DNA of 64,000 nt from Musa acuminata AAA Group (GCF_036884655.1 NC_088340.1:7151501-7215500); one strand, 5' to 3'; shown: positions 24,977 to 38,900, counted from the stretch's first letter. Notes: generated from the letters alone by a model not told the origin. Made by a program: numbers and translations.

Positions 24977-25673
24977 GGGGTGCTTGTTTGATAGCAGAAA
25001 CCAGAAACCTCGACATAGATGATCACAGAAAGGCAGTACTTTACTGATCATTGTTGGAAATGGGTGTAGATGGATCTCATGATCTTTTATTTTTCCCAAG
25101 AAAATTGTTCTAAAGCGCAGACAAAAAAATAAAATAAAAGAAAAGAGCAAGAATGGCTGAGAGAGAGAAGAAGAAAAAATTGTGCAAGACAGATGGAATG
25201 TTGTGGTTTGTTGTATTTTGTTGGAAGCCTTAAAGATCATTCTTTGAAGAACACAAAGATCGTTTAGATGATGTTTGTTTTTTCTATGATGAGATAATAA
25301 ACCCCAAAATTCTCTTAAAAAAAACTCAAACACCATATCTCGGATTCTCCTGTTCAACACTCATATTCATAAAATATTATTGATCTCATAACTATTTTAT
25401 TATTATTATTTTTAATCTAAAAGATATTCGATGATCACACAAAACTTCTGACGCCCATCATCATTTTAACCATCGTATTTTTAATTTATGAATAATAACT
25501 TCATTGATATTTTTATTTTATTGAATAATTGATCTAAAATAAAATACCGTCTTACAATAATTGAAACTATTTTTAATATCACCAAAATTATTCTTACAAT
25601 AAAAGAAACTGAAACCAAATCGTAAACAACATTTTTGCTTCCCATATTCTACAAATAGGCTTTCAAATTCTCC

Positions 25674-25874
25674 TTACATCCTTCCAACAATTGGAATTAT
25701 TTGTTTACAGAATCTTCTTGGTGCAGCCTCTTTCAAGACAATCATCTTGCCTGAATTAATCATCCCTGATGTTAATTGTGTTAGACAGTTATAAGATTCA
25801 ACAGCAGTTTCAACGATGGATACCTGAGAAGTAACAATCCATACCACAGTTGCCACAAAGAGTGTTTTCATCAT
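25674..25874 (-). other. Small ORF with signal-peptide-like start, unproven
   Basis: A 66-codon ATG-initiated frame begins M-M-K-T-L-F-V-A-T-V-V-W-I-V-T-S, which looks like a secretion signal. It has two cysteines further on. It lies about 370 bases downstream of the ALA1 stop on the same strand, so it could simply be ALA1 3' untranslated or flanking sequence. I recognise no family and do not claim it is a gene. Confidence 0.15.
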
Positions 25875-26247
25875 TCTACAGAACCGGACAATTTATTCCG
25901 TAACTATTACATTGTAACTATAGATTCAAGCTTCCAAAGAATTATACATGTACAAAGGTACCATTGTAACTATAGTCCTATATTTAACCTCAAATTGCTA
26001 CCAGAAACAACTCGATAACAGTACTCTATTTGGAAAGAGTGATTGGGTTGTGGGGTTGCACTATCTTGTACAATGCCAATTTGATTTAATTTGAAATTTG
26101 TGAAATTAAGTACATCCTTTGGATAATTGACACGCTAGCAATCGGTGAAAAATCCGAAAATCCGACTCTCAGCTGAAAGAATAGAGTAATATACACATGA
26201 AAAGAAAAAGAGAAGTTGAACGAACAAAAAATCAAAAGGGTGAACTG

Positions 26248-29200
26248 TCACAAGGGTTGTGACAGTGTGCTCATTGGAATTTCTGGTGTGGTGGCTGCAT
26301 TTATGTTCTGATACTTTTCTAGTTCTCTCGCAATTTGAATATCATTAGGCATGAAATACTCGGTTAGTGCCTTGGTTGTAAAACGAGGAAGCATCCCAGC
26401 TATGATGATGCCAAGCAAACATAGCCAAAATAATCCTGTTCCCATTATGTGGAAGATAGCCCTGACATGAAAATTGAGGAATCAGTAAGTCCAGGATACT
26501 CATACAAGCATCTCTCATCTGTTATAAAGCTAAATATGAAGATGCATCCCCAAGATGTCCTCTACTACAATTTTCTCTTTTTTGCGTTATGGCATTATGA
26601 TGCGAATAACCTAATCAAGAACATAAAATCATTAACAAAATTCTGACAGCTTCTCAAAACTCCTAAAATGATTTGAGAACAGAACCTACTGCATGGTATA
26701 AAATCTTATGAAGTACATATTTATGCAACAGGAAGATAAGATAGGTTAGAGAAAGAGGGCGTACCAGTAACCAGGTAGCATCCATATGGAGTCTATGATG
26801 ATGACACATATTACTGTTGCAACAATGCAGCCCCATATTGATGCATTGGTGATCCAGTTCCACTGAAACACATCCATGGCCAGGTGAATGTTTACTAGAA
26901 TGACAACAGCAAGGGTCCATAAGTCTCCCAGGCTGGATCCATCAACAACACTCTGTCTGTATGCAAGATATGGGATGTAGAATATAGCAACGCTTTGCCA
27001 AATGGAGTCCATCATGGTGAGGATAAACAACTTTAGGTTGTATCTTTCATCCCTCTGCCCTGCCCTATAGAGTTGAGGGTACTTTATCAATGTCCTCCTG
27101 CTAAGATCCTTGTCAAGTATTCCGACAACAATGGTTGGCAAAGCAGTGTAAATCACAGAATATAGAACACTGCTCCATTCGGATATTGCAGTTGTCAAGC
27201 TATAGGCAGTGTAGAGCACATACCTAAAGTCCAAAAATGTTCTGTTAGGCATATTTGAGGATGATTGATGAGGAGTGAAATATTATCTGGTAAGGAGATA
27301 GTCTGCTTGACAACTTCAATATAACAAAATTGACTCTGCATGTTCTACTTAGCTAATAGTTAGTAAATGGCATTTCCAATCTTCTGTTCAAAATGAGACA
27401 GATCATTTTATAAATGGTATATGTATCATACACAAGCATACACACATTGTATAAACCAAAGAAGAAAAATTGAGATACCAAGATGCCAGTTTAGGTATTA
27501 AAAGTAAATTTTCAATCTAAATCTTACAAGTGCAAGTGCAAGGTACAAATGAACCATCTAGATGGGATTCAAAAGTCAAATAATGGTCTTTAACATCTCA
27601 CATAACAATCCAATATATGAAATCAAAAATTGTAGATTGTTAATGGTAACATGCCCCATTAACTAAAATTTATAAATAGTAAAATATAAGCTTAACTTTG
27701 TTGAGATGGTCATTTCTTGACAATTTATAGGAGGTAGAAGGTGGACATCTATGTGTTAGAACATTATGGGAAAAGGGTTTAAAAATGAATACTTATAGGA
27801 CATTCTGAATAAATTTTAGCAAAATTTGGATTATTGTGATAAGAAAACAGCAGCTAACTACTTCTATATTACTTGAGCCAGATACCACAAGCTCCCACTA
27901 TCATCCACCTAGTTAGCTTACCTTGGTAGTAGATTAACTTGTAAGTTCAGGACAATTACTTTCATACCTATCTCTGTCTTCATCTGACTGCTTTCTGAGC
28001 TTGTAAGTGATATATTTGGTGATGTTCAGTTGCTTTTGAAACAAGGCATTCAGGTTCGAACATAATGCAAATCATTAGTGATGAAAAATGTTTCAGTCCC
28101 CAGAATCCAAAGTTACCAAACACTGTCATATACATACTCCACATTTCACTGTCCACGATAAGTGGTGTCACTCAAAGATTTGGATATTAATCTTATTTGT
28201 GAAAGGACAAGATGTTTTGAATATCAATAGTACTTATGCCCCTCATGTCAGATTGAATGATCAAACTAATCGAGAATTTTGGGAAAACTTAGATGATATC
28301 ATTTAGGAAATGCCTATAATTGAAAAACTTATAATTGGAGGAGATTTAAATGATCATTTAGGGAAAACAAATGGTGAATATCAAGGGGGTGCATGGGGGC
28401 TTTGGCTATAGAAAGAGAAACGAAGATGGTGGTATGATTTTGGATTTTGGATTTTGCAACTTCATATGATCTTATAATTGTAAATGCTCACTTTAAGAGA
28501 GATGAACATTTAATTGCTTATAAAAGTGATCATAACAGTAGTCAAATAGACTTTTTTCTCACTAAAAAGATTATTTGTAAGAATTATAAAATTATACCTA
28601 ATGAAAGTTTGACAAATCAACATAGGTTGATGGTATTAGTTATTTATTGTAAAAAATAAAAGAAGAAAAAGATAGTAGAAAAAATTATTAACACTAGATG
28701 GTGAAATATAAAAGATGATAATGTAAATACTTTTAAAAATAAGATGAAAAAGAAGACGATTTGAAACTTAGATAAGGATAATATTAATATTATTTGGATA
28801 ATGATGGCTAATAAGATTAAAAGTTCAGCAAGAGAGATTCTTGTTGAAACTAAAGGTAGAGATGTAACCTTAATAAAAAGTTGGCGGTGGTGCAAGAAAA
28901 TTCAAAAAATAGTTTTCACTAACAAATCATGTTTTAAAGATTGACAAAATTGTAAAACTGAGAAAAAATTTAAAAGATATAAAGAATTTTAAAAAAAGCT
29001 AAAAAAGCGATTAGTATGACAAGATATAAAGATTATGATAATTTTTATAACAAATTAGGTACTAAAGATGGCAAAAAAGATATATATTAAATTGCCAAAG
29101 TTAGGGAAAGAAAGTGTAAGGATTTAGATAATATTAAACGCATTAAGGACGAAGATCAAAGAATACTTGTTAATGATAACGAGATTAAGGAAAGATGAAA

Positions 29201-32200
29201 AATTTATTTTTTATAAATTATTTAATGAATATTTCATACATGATTTAGATTTAATGATAAATAGTAGTAGTAGATTTAACAATTATAAATTTATTCATAA
29301 AATTAGAGCTAAGGAAATAAAAGATGCATAAAAGAAGATGAAAATAGCTAAAAGTGTAGGGCCTGATGGTATCTATATTGAGATCTGAAAAAGTTTAGAA
29401 GATAAGAGAGTAGCTTAGTTAACTAGTTTATTTAATAAAATCATGAGATTCAAAAGGATGCCTAATGAATGGAGAAAGAGTTTTTTAGTATCAATTGACA
29501 AAAATAACAGTGACATACAAAATTATTTAAATTATAGAGGAATTAAAATCATGAGTCATATACTATGAAACTTTAGACAAGAGTTATCGAATGCAAGATA
29601 AGGCTTAAAACAAATATATCTGAAAATCAGTTTATTTTTATGCTTGAAAGATTAGCCATATAAGATATTTATTTATTAGGATAATTAATTAAAAAATATA
29701 GGGTAAAAAAAGATTTACATATGGTTTTTATTGACTTAGAGAAAACCTATGATAAAGTTCTTAGATATTTATTATGGTAGGTTTTAAAAAAGAAATGTGT
29801 ATCTACTAATTATATTGATGTTATTAAAAATATGTATAATAATATAGCTTCTAGTGTTAAAACTATAGAGAGTGAATTTAGTAAATTTTCTATTAGCATA
29901 GAATTATACTAAGGATTATTATTAAGTACCTACCTTTTCACATTGATAATAAATAAACTTACTAGTCACTTACACGATAGACCTCCACGGTGTATGTTAT
30001 TTGCTAACGATATGTCTTAGTTGATGAAAGCCTAAATGAAATTAATATGGAAGCAACCCTTAGAATCTAAAGGTTTTAGATTAAGTAGGACTAAAACCGA
30101 ATATAAAAAATGTAATTTTAGTGATTTTAAAAAAAGACAAAAGAATACAGTTAAATTAAATGGATTAAAAGTTCCTTTAAGTAAAAACTCCATGTATTTT
30201 GGATCAATTATTCAATAAGATAGAGAGATCGATAAAGATATTATTTATAGACTAAAAATAAGATGGTTAAAATGGCAAGGGGCGTTAGGAGTCTCGTGTA
30301 ATCATTGAATACCTTTGGAATTAAATAAAAAAACTTATAAAATAATTGTTTAAGGTGATATGGGCATATACTAAGGAGACATCCAGATATAGTAGTTAGA
30401 AGAGATGAAATAATTAATATTAATAGTACGAGAAAAATAGGGGAAGACCTAAAGAGACTTTGATAGAAACTATAATAAAGATTTAAATACTCTTAACTTA
30501 ACTAAACATGACTTTTTACATATCTCAATGATGGGAAAAGATCTATATAACCGACTGTAAATACTTGAGACTTACGACTTTGTTGTTGTTGTATCTTATA
30601 TATTATATGAGTTCCAAACTAAGGTTCACAATTTAGTATACTGATAGTGTACCTGTCATTGCTCAGACTGGTACCATAATGGTCCATACTGGTGTATAGT
30701 GCTAATACATTGGTACGTTACTAAATTTTGATAAAACCTAAAAAAATTAAAAAAAAAAAAAACTATCTAGTACAAAGCCTATACTACGTTATACTAGGTA
30801 GTTCAGGCACTATACCGAGGATTATACTAGGTAGTTCAGGCACTATACCGAGGATTACAAACCTTGTATCAGATGTACCAGACGGTTCAAACCTTGAACC
30901 GGATAATATAGGCCCTCTATTGAGTGTACCACCTCGATAACTAGTCTACATATATTGGTAGACCCGTAAATACCACCTATACTAAGCAATTTTGCAAACC
31001 TTGCTCTAAACTATCCTTGAGATAGCAAATTTTAATAAATTTTGCACTACTATGATCCTTGAGCTAATAACAACTGCATGAAACAAAGCAAATACTACAT
31101 AAATAGATGAAGAGAAAATATTCGAACAAGCTCCAGTAGAAACACCAAAGTTTAACTAAAGTCAATCAATTCATTTCCCATTGGATCAAATCAAAGAGAA
31201 GCAAGCAGAATGAAAAAAATTACAGGCAAAGATAAGTACTATGTCAGAATTAAGTGAAAGTGCTGAAGATATGGTTACCAGAATAGGATGAAGACAAACA
31301 CAGCATTCCTGTAGAAGTTGTACAAGATCATGTAGGCCATCCTTTGGTAATTCCAATGTCCATGGACCAACAAAAGGGGCACTAAGAATCTGAATTGTCC
31401 CATGGCAAAATCAGAGGCCATTACAGCTTGCCTTCCCTCTTGACCGCTTATGCCAATCCCAACATCAGCCATTTGGATCATCGAGACATCATTTGCACCT
31501 GATATTCCATGCTAGTGAAATTTAGTCCACATCAAAAGAAATGTTATCTTAAATGGTCCCTGCATTTATCAACAAAATATTGGCAAGCTGAAGACCATAC
31601 TCAATTCAGAAACTTACCATCTCCAATTGCAAGGGTCATATCATCTGTTCGATTCTTCATAAGAGCAACAATCCCAGCCTTTTGCAGTGGAGCCACACGG
31701 CAGCACAATACAACATCACATACTGTCGCCACTTTAAATAGCTGGACCAGAAAGAATAACAAGAAAAAAAATTTATTCCTAAAAGCTAAACCTCAGAAAA
31801 CCAGTCTGAACATTTAAAAAGCATCTGTGATTTCGTACCTCTTCTTCCAATTCAGTCTCTAAAATGTAGACAAGGCTATTGCCATCAATTACCAAAGCTA
31901 TGGCAATCTTAGAAGATCCTGTGCCTCTCAATATATTTTCACTATCAGGTGATATTGCTGCAAGTTTGCTGGACAGGGCAACTGCATCTTGTAGGCTCTT
32001 TTTACAAGACTCTCTGGAATTGCTGTTTATCACTATCTGAGTCATTTCACTCGTTAGAAGCTTACAAGAAAAGCCAATAGAAATGGCAGTTTCTTGCTTA
32101 TCCCCTGTCAAAACCCAGACCTTGATGCCAGCTTGTCTTATGGATTCTATGGCTTCTGGTACACCTTGTTGCAGCTTATCTTCAATCCCAGAGGCTCCCA

Positions 32201-35200
32201 ATATATGGAGATCTCTTTCAACATTAGATGCAACTGCCCATAGTAATCTTCCCCTACCAATCAATTCTGTACTTGCATTCTCATAGGCAGACTGCCACTC
32301 CTCAAAATCATTTCTACTTAACTTACGCATTCCAATGACCAATGTCCTCAGACCCAAAGATGAATAGGCATTGATACTTGTCTCAGTTGCACGAATAATG
32401 TCCAAATTTATAGTTTTTTGTATAACCCCAAACATTGAGATGTCTGCACCTTTCACATACAGCTTTACTGTCTTATCAGGACAACCAATTATAACTGACA
32501 TCCTCTTCCGGTCACTATCAAACTCATGAAGTCCCAAAACATCATATCTGCATATTCATTATTACACTATTACAAAATATGAATAAGCAAGTCAATATTA
32601 TTCTTAAATCTTAAGACTACCAACATATCAAGGAACTAATACAATACCAGGATTTAGACTGAATCACTTGTAAATTAAAGTCTATATCTCCGGTTTCCAA
32701 AATTTCAGATAATTATCAGAAATATTCTTTGAATTGGTTTGAAGCCTCATGATAAGTATAACTAACGTTTAGCAGACCTATGTGTCAATTAATTTTTTAG
32801 AAAGTTTAGTAATCGGTGATCAAATTTTAGAAAATCTTAGTGTCTGTTAATAGGATTGTGGGGACTGAATATTCTGAACCATGGAAGGTTCTGAGACTCC
32901 TAAATAGAGTACAACTAAATCTCTATTTAGAGGTCTCATCTGCTACAGCAGGCAGCTAGCCTCTATTTTCTTCTTTTGCTGTTCTCTATTTCTTTTTATT
33001 ATCAATCCAGCCTTTTCATATATTTAAATTTTTTACCATATATTATGATATTCTGTTCTGTCACTGATAACATTAGCTGAATGTATTAAAAAAATCAGTA
33101 TTTGGTATTAAAATGGGCTAGCCTAACCAGTGGTTCCAGAGGCCCACAATGATGTAATGGTCACAAGCTAACAAATCTGTTAATCCAGCAGTGGTTCCAG
33201 AAGCAGAAAACTAAATCAGATAAAAGATAAGTTTAGAAATGCCACTAAAAAAGATCTATTATGGTGCAGGTAAATTAGCAATGTACCAATTAAAATAATA
33301 TCTACTTTTTAGAGAATTCCACAACCTCAGTCAACAGTACTACACAACCATTCATGACAAGAATTAATCAACTTAAATAATACCACCATCACCCACTCTT
33401 TTATTACTACCTACTCCAATATTGCCATCTAATTAACAGCCGTCATAACAATCAGAGCCACAACCGACAGAACAGACAAGTAACAAGGTTACAAGCAATG
33501 CTAACAGAAAGGATACACATCGATAGCTACAACTGTAGTCATTGCTAATGAAAATGCTCCCACTATATTTATAATTTCAAGGAAAGCTAAGTAACAAAGA
33601 CATGCATTGAGTAAGAAAAAGGGAAGCTAAACCTACATCAGAAACTTCAACCACCACTACCTACACAATTAGTGATAAAGAATCAGAACAACGATTTGTG
33701 TCACTGTGGAGCGTAGGAATAAACTAAATAAGCAAAAAACTAGAATTTCATTCACAAGAGCAAATAATAGAATGCTAACCTTTGTCTATCCCCAAGGACA
33801 TCAACGACTATGTGCCCAGACGTGCGCTCAATAAGCACAAAACCATAGGAGGCAGCTGCATAGACAAGAGCCTGCTCATCAGGAGACTCTCCCTGATAAT
33901 CTATCAACTTCTTTGTTTGGTCTGCAGTCTCCACAACAAGAGGGACAATGGTATTGCAGCATGCCAAGGCAAGGAAGAATTCACGAGCTTGCTTTCCTTG
34001 CTCGGTCTCAACTTTACTTCGCAATAAAGCAACTAGCTCAGGATCTGTTTTAACTGACATCTTTGGCTTCCATATCTGATCACCCACTATCAAAAAGATC
34101 AAGAAAAGATGGAATACTAATTAGCACAATCAGAATTGCCAAACTACTAAATCAATCTGTGAAAAGGTCATCCTACCTAAAACAGAATGTGTTCCACCGT
34201 TGTCCTGTAAGGGTACTTTCCCACTACTGTAATCTCTCCCTCGAATGCTTGCACACTGAAACTCCATCTTATTCTCCGTCAAAGTTCCTGTTTTGTCTGA
34301 GAAAACATACTTTATCTGCCCAAGGTCTTCATTTATGTTCAGAGCCCTGCACTGAAACTTTGAATTCGAGCTCTCATCGTACAAATTAGTATCCCTAATC
34401 ATGAAATAGGCCTGCCCAAGCCTGGCCAGCTCCATCGAGATGTAGAGGGAAATAGGAATCATGATCTGGAACACGATCACCGACATGAGAAAAGTAAAGA
34501 ACACCTGCATCCCGATACCATAATAGTTGTAGTTCTCGCCGCTATCGGAATAATCCCTCTTCCTAAAGAATTGGGAGAGCTCCAAATCATTCCTATGTTT
34601 ACCCAACCAAATCCCATTGCAAATTGACACCACCGAGCACAGGGTGATCAGAACGGCGGACAGAAGCAGCGTCTCCCTGTTCATGTGGGTTTCCAATCGG
34701 CTCCTCTTTGAGGGTGCCCCGGAGCTATTCAACATGACCTTGGTTTCGCTGCCGGCATACACCGCGACGCCTATCGCCCACGCCGTGTTCTTGAGCTCGC
34801 AGCCGCGGAGGATGATGTTGGACGGGCCGAGAGAAACCCGCTTCCCGTCGATTTCCATGTTGGCAAGGAAGCCGTAGATGTTACGGTTGGGCCGCTCGCA
34901 GCGGATGAGGCCGGCGGCGAACGGGTGCGCGTCGCCGATGGGCCGGGACGTGGTCTCCTGCTTGGCGTATCGGGTCTTGAGGTTGGACTCGCCGTCGAGG
35001 TTGATGGTTTGGACGTAGGCGACGCCAGTGGGGTCACTGGTGGCGAGGAGGACCATGTCGCAGGGGTTGGTCTCGTCGGCGAACACCTTGAGGACCTCGC
35101 CTACACGGACGTCCTTCCAGCGCTTGGGCCGGAACTGGCCGTCGCGGGGATCAACGACCGAGGCGGCGCGGTTGTTCTCGATGCGGTCGGAGCGGTGGCG

Positions 35201-35701
35201 GCGCCAGTCCTCGTAGGCGTCCTTGACGGCGGTGACAAGGAGAACGAAGGCAAGGGGGAGGACGGAGGCGCCCCGGCCGAAGACGGCGAGCTGGGGGAGC
35301 TGGTTAAGGACGGCGATGACCAGGAAGTAGACGTAAGCGACGCGGTGGAACTGCTCGAAGAGGTTGCGGGGGAGGAAGGTGAAGGGGGAGTACTTGGCCG
35401 TGCGGACGGCGTTGCCGGCGAGCTGGAGGTGAGGGTCGGTGCGCCCGGGGTCACCGACAATGATCAGCCGGGCGTCGGCGTCGGCGAGCTCGGGCTGGGA
35501 GGAGGCGAGGCACTCGGACTCGGCGCGGGAGCCATGACGGACGGCAGGGGTGGGGAGGGGGATGTCGTGCGAGGGGTGGGATTTGGAGGAGGCGTGGCGA
35601 TGGGCGGCGGAGAGGGAGAGGGGGTCGAGGCGGAGATGGGGCTCGGAGATTGGCCTGGGGAGGTGAAGAGATGGGGGAGGATCGTCGTCTTCATAAGCCA
35701 T
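26248..35701 (-). CDS. ALA1: P4-type phospholipid flippase, ALA1-like
   Basis: Aminophospholipid-transporting P4-ATPase that uses ATP to move phospholipids to the cytosolic leaflet, working with an ALIS beta-subunit (family knowledge). Seven exons (35701-34177, 34086-33780, 32547-31839, 31741-31618, 31498-31279, 27223-26765, 26461-26248) join in phase to 1185 residues. Arabidopsis ALA1 is about 1158. Visible motifs: D-G-E-S-N-L-K at 236-242 (P4 form of the actuator loop), P-I-S-L-Y at 416-420 in membrane segment 4, D-K-T-G-T with the phosphorylated Asp at 469, [11 protein letters not shown] in exon 2, K-G-A-D and T-G-D-K-Q-E-T-A in exon 3, and G-D-G-A-N-D-V across exons 4/5. Six C-terminal membrane segments follow from [10 protein letters not shown] onward. 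Exon 1 is strongly GC-rich at its 5' end and the rest AT-richer. Intron 5 (about 4.05 kb) carries a LINE remnant. Confidence 0.95.
28165..30590 (+). mobile_element. RTE-like LINE remnant inside ALA1 intron 5
   Basis: The plus strand, antisense to ALA1, encodes a decayed LINE ORF2. About 28165-28660 is an apurinic-type endonuclease, with [30 protein letters not shown] and S-Q-I-D-F-F-L. Reverse transcriptase follows: K-S-V-G-P-D-G-I near 29355, [12 protein letters not shown] near 29725, a degraded catalytic loop (A-N-D-M where Y-A-D-D is expected) near 30005, then [13 protein letters not shown] and Y-F-G-S-I-I-Q. The 3' end is a (TTG)n tail near 30571-30590, typical of plant RTE-type elements. 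Many stops and frameshifts make it dead. The N-terminal part of the endonuclease is missing, so it is 5'-truncated. No target-site duplication was found. Confidence 0.85.
30600..30960. repeat. Unclassified repeat-like segment in ALA1 intron 5
   Basis: Immediately 3' of the LINE lies sequence rich in GGTACC-like and GTACCAGACGGTTC-like words. A perfect direct repeat of about 33 bp (TTATACTAGGTAGTTCAGGC and following) starts at 30789 and 30822. It looks like a decayed non-coding repeat, but I cannot place it in a family. Confidence 0.5.
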
Positions 35702-35745
35702 TCTTCTTCTTCTCCTTCTTCTTCTTCCTCTTCTTCTTCTTCTTT
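35702..35745. repeat. (TTC)n-rich tract in the ALA1 leader
   Basis: Imperfect TTC repeats, GAA on the ALA1 sense strand, directly abut the start codon at 35701. Confidence 0.9.
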
Positions 35746-35900
35746 GTTTGTTGTTTGTGGAGTGTTAGAGAGGGATTGAAGTCGTGGATAGTTTCAAGAG
35801 AAAGACTCTCGATGCAAAGGCGTTCGAGTCTTTGAAGGGGTAGAACGAAGACGTGGTTTTAGGGGGCGGGATGGAAGTAGGAAGTGAAGTCAATGGAGAG

Positions 35901-35903
<3 letters not shown>

Positions 35904-35955
<52 letters not shown>
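35904..35955. repeat. (GA)n(AT)n compound microsatellite
   Basis: About 13 GA units run into about 12 AT units, 200-250 bases upstream of the ALA1 start codon. Confidence 0.97.
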
Positions 35956-35961
<6 letters not shown>

Positions 35962-38900
35962 GAGTTTGAAAAGGAGAAGTCAAAGTTGAGAGGCAAGTGA
36001 AAAAATGAAATCTTTAAAAGATACTAACTAGAGAGATGACATCTAATATATAAAATATATTAGATTTTTTAGATCCTAGACTTTTAGACAACTGTATCTA
36101 AATCTCCCAAAGATGTTAACCATCAAACTGCATGCAAGTCTATAATCCTTTCAGTAAACATTCAAGTTACATAATCAAATTCAAACACTGATTATTAAAT
36201 TTAATGAATTATAAATAGTTGAATGAAACTAAATAAAACTATAAAGTTAGAAAAAAAAAATTTAATAATTATATTTCAAATATTTATTTGATAGTAACAT
36301 ACCAAACTCATTTATGGAAGATTAAAGATTCCAAATGTAATGATTGTATTGACTATAGTAACTAGTAAATACTAAAACCAAGCAATTTACTTAAAATCTT
36401 ACATTTACGACTTGTCATCTTCAAGAAAAAATATTACAACAATCCATAAACATTTGAGTGAAACTAAATGTTCATCCACTTGCTAATGATCTCATATTTG
36501 AAGTGGTAGAAAACAGGTGGAAAGAGAGGAGAGGAGAGAAGCAAGAGATCGGGGAGAGAGAGAGAGAGGACAGCATAGTTTCTGGATAGATTCTGTGACA
36601 GAGGACAGTCAGAAAGGGGGAGTATAATAAAGCCTTTGGCTTGGCTTTGACAATTGATGCTGGCCACAGGTCGGAGGACATGGAGGAGGTGGTGGGTGAG
36701 TATGTTTCTACACACCGGATTGGTGGTGACATTGAAGAGGTTTCTTGTCATCGTCGAGGGCTTATAAGAAGATATGTCATCCTGGGATTCAGTGGAAGGA
36801 CTCTCTCTCTCTCTCTCTTGTGGCAGTCTTACTAGATCTGTTAAGCTTAGCTTTCTCTTCCAAGGTTGGCATCTTGTGTCCTTCGAGCATTGAAGAACAG
36901 CTTGTGTTTTCTCTCACTCTAGAACGTGGGGGGTCTTTATTATTCACAGTTGAATTTTCACTTTTTCCACATCTTGATGTGAATTGAAATATATATTTAT
37001 TTGTATTTATTTTCTGTGATATTAGATTTACGTGAATAAAATCGACATCAAATAAATTATAATCAATATCAGATTCTTCCTTTCAAGCCCATACTAGAGA
37101 AAGATATCATATGATCAAATTAATATAATCCTATTATAGAATTTTTTTAAATATAATATAAAATTAAATAAATAAATAAATTATTAAGTGATAGAGAATA
37201 TATATTAGAATATATATTCAAATTATCACCGTTCATCACGTAAGATTCATAAGAGGAAAAAGACCTAGATAACCCGATACTCTCCTACCTACGTGAATAG
37301 GAGTTCAAGAGATAGTTCGAGTTAATTATTGAGTTGTCTTCCCTGCAAAATATTCACAGAAATATTTTTGAGAATCCAAGGAACATCTCACATTGGTTAC
37401 AAACTATTTTTCTTACGAAATATTCTCGTTAATCTAGGGGACAGTTTAAGTTGATTACGAACTACCTCATTTGTAAAATTTTTATTAGATATTCTTTTTC
37501 CTCAAGATCAATATAACAATACTCTTAACTACGAAATAAAAGAAAAGAAAAAAAGAAGGGAACCTCGATAGTAACTTAAACGTTAAAGGGATTGACTCGG
37601 GAAGCTCCTCTCGACCTCAATTTTTGTGCAGGTAACAAGTCTGAAGAAACTGCTCTTTATTCCCGACAACTTCACATAGATGGATCAGGGTCACATTATG
37701 TTAACGAAGATATCAACGATATTCTCTCATAATACTAAGAAATTATTCTTTTTTTTTTTAGATAGGATTTGAGTCGAAACAAATGTGAAATTAAACGTAC
37801 GTTTGTTTCTACCATTATTCAAGAAGGTGATTTGGTTGTGTGTAAAAAGGATAAATCATAATCCATAAAATTCATATAGAAATCCAAATGCATGACCCTA
37901 ACAAATGAAAAGAATTTTTCTCGGATTGGAATGGGATATGATGCATGTAACATACAAATAAAACTAGATTTCCATTGGGATTTGACATGTTACCGATAGT
38001 TTTGTCGTAGAGATTGACATTCAAACCCAATCTAAATTTTTAATCCACTCCTCCAATTCAACTCCCATTGATTTGCACATCCAATGCCAAATAATTTTGC
38101 CGCCAAGCAAAATCCAAAGAAGATTCCAAATCAATCACTACAATCGTTTCCTTCCCTAAACTATTACTCTATTCCATGTCCAAAAGAGTTGACCAAATTG
38201 ACACGGCTTCTCTCTTCCATGGACTTGAAAGAAACGCAAGGCAATCATCTTTTCCTCGTCTTACTTCCACACCACCACACCATGCGGTTTCTTCCATGAT
38301 AAATAAATATGCTCATGGGTCCACACAAATGTGTTAGTTTAGTTAATGATGATTAGATCCGGTCCAATTCACTTTGGATTCCACGACATGTAAGGAAGAC
38401 CACCAAAAACCACTACATACCAACGTACCTCATATCAAGTCAAAAAGTCAAACTTAGACTAAGCTTTTCTTCACAACGAGGAAGAGATATTTAATCTCAA
38501 GTCACTACTATCCATATTGAAGATCCTTAACGACTAAGCTAACCAATATCCTCATAAAATTTATTGATGACAAAATGATAAATGAAATTTTGAACCTCAA
38601 TCTTTTATAAGTGAATATAATATATTATTACCACATCAATATTTAAGTATTAAAAATTTATTGAATAATGTATGGAACCCTCAATTTCGGGTAAGTGAAA
38701 TTAGTGTACTACCACTTGACCAACAGATTTGATGAATTATTTTTCTCCCATACTATTTTGATCAATATTTTATTATGATAGATTGAACATTCGGCCAACT
38801 TTGCAACAAAAGATTAGAAGAAGTTCTTTTTTTTTTTGTCAAATATTAAACGTATGACATTTTATTATTTTTAGAGGGAGAAATTAGTTAAATTGTGGTG

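Larger units (their letters stand above)
19268..25673. other. Long intergenic region upstream of WOX
   Basis: About 6.4 kb with no recognisable gene. It begins with the WOX leader, where (TC)n and (CA)n on the minus strand lie 20-55 bases before the ATG. It also holds a 58-bp tandem duplication at 19849-19964, a CTT tract at 23352-23395, a (GA)n tract at 24937-24972, and an unexplained 162-codon frame (23294-23782, plus strand). The length is notable for a developmentally regulated gene and may contain distal control elements. That is inference. Confidence 0.5.

Noticed and set aside
34925..35779. 284-codon plus-strand frame, Gly/Val/Glu-rich
   Set aside because: It is exactly antisense to the GC-rich first exon of ALA1, whose motifs are clear. 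GC-rich exons often leave the opposite strand open.
36464..36990. Overlapping frames on both strands in a GC-balanced patch
   Set aside because: No recognisable domain, splice pattern or codon bias. I could not support a gene.
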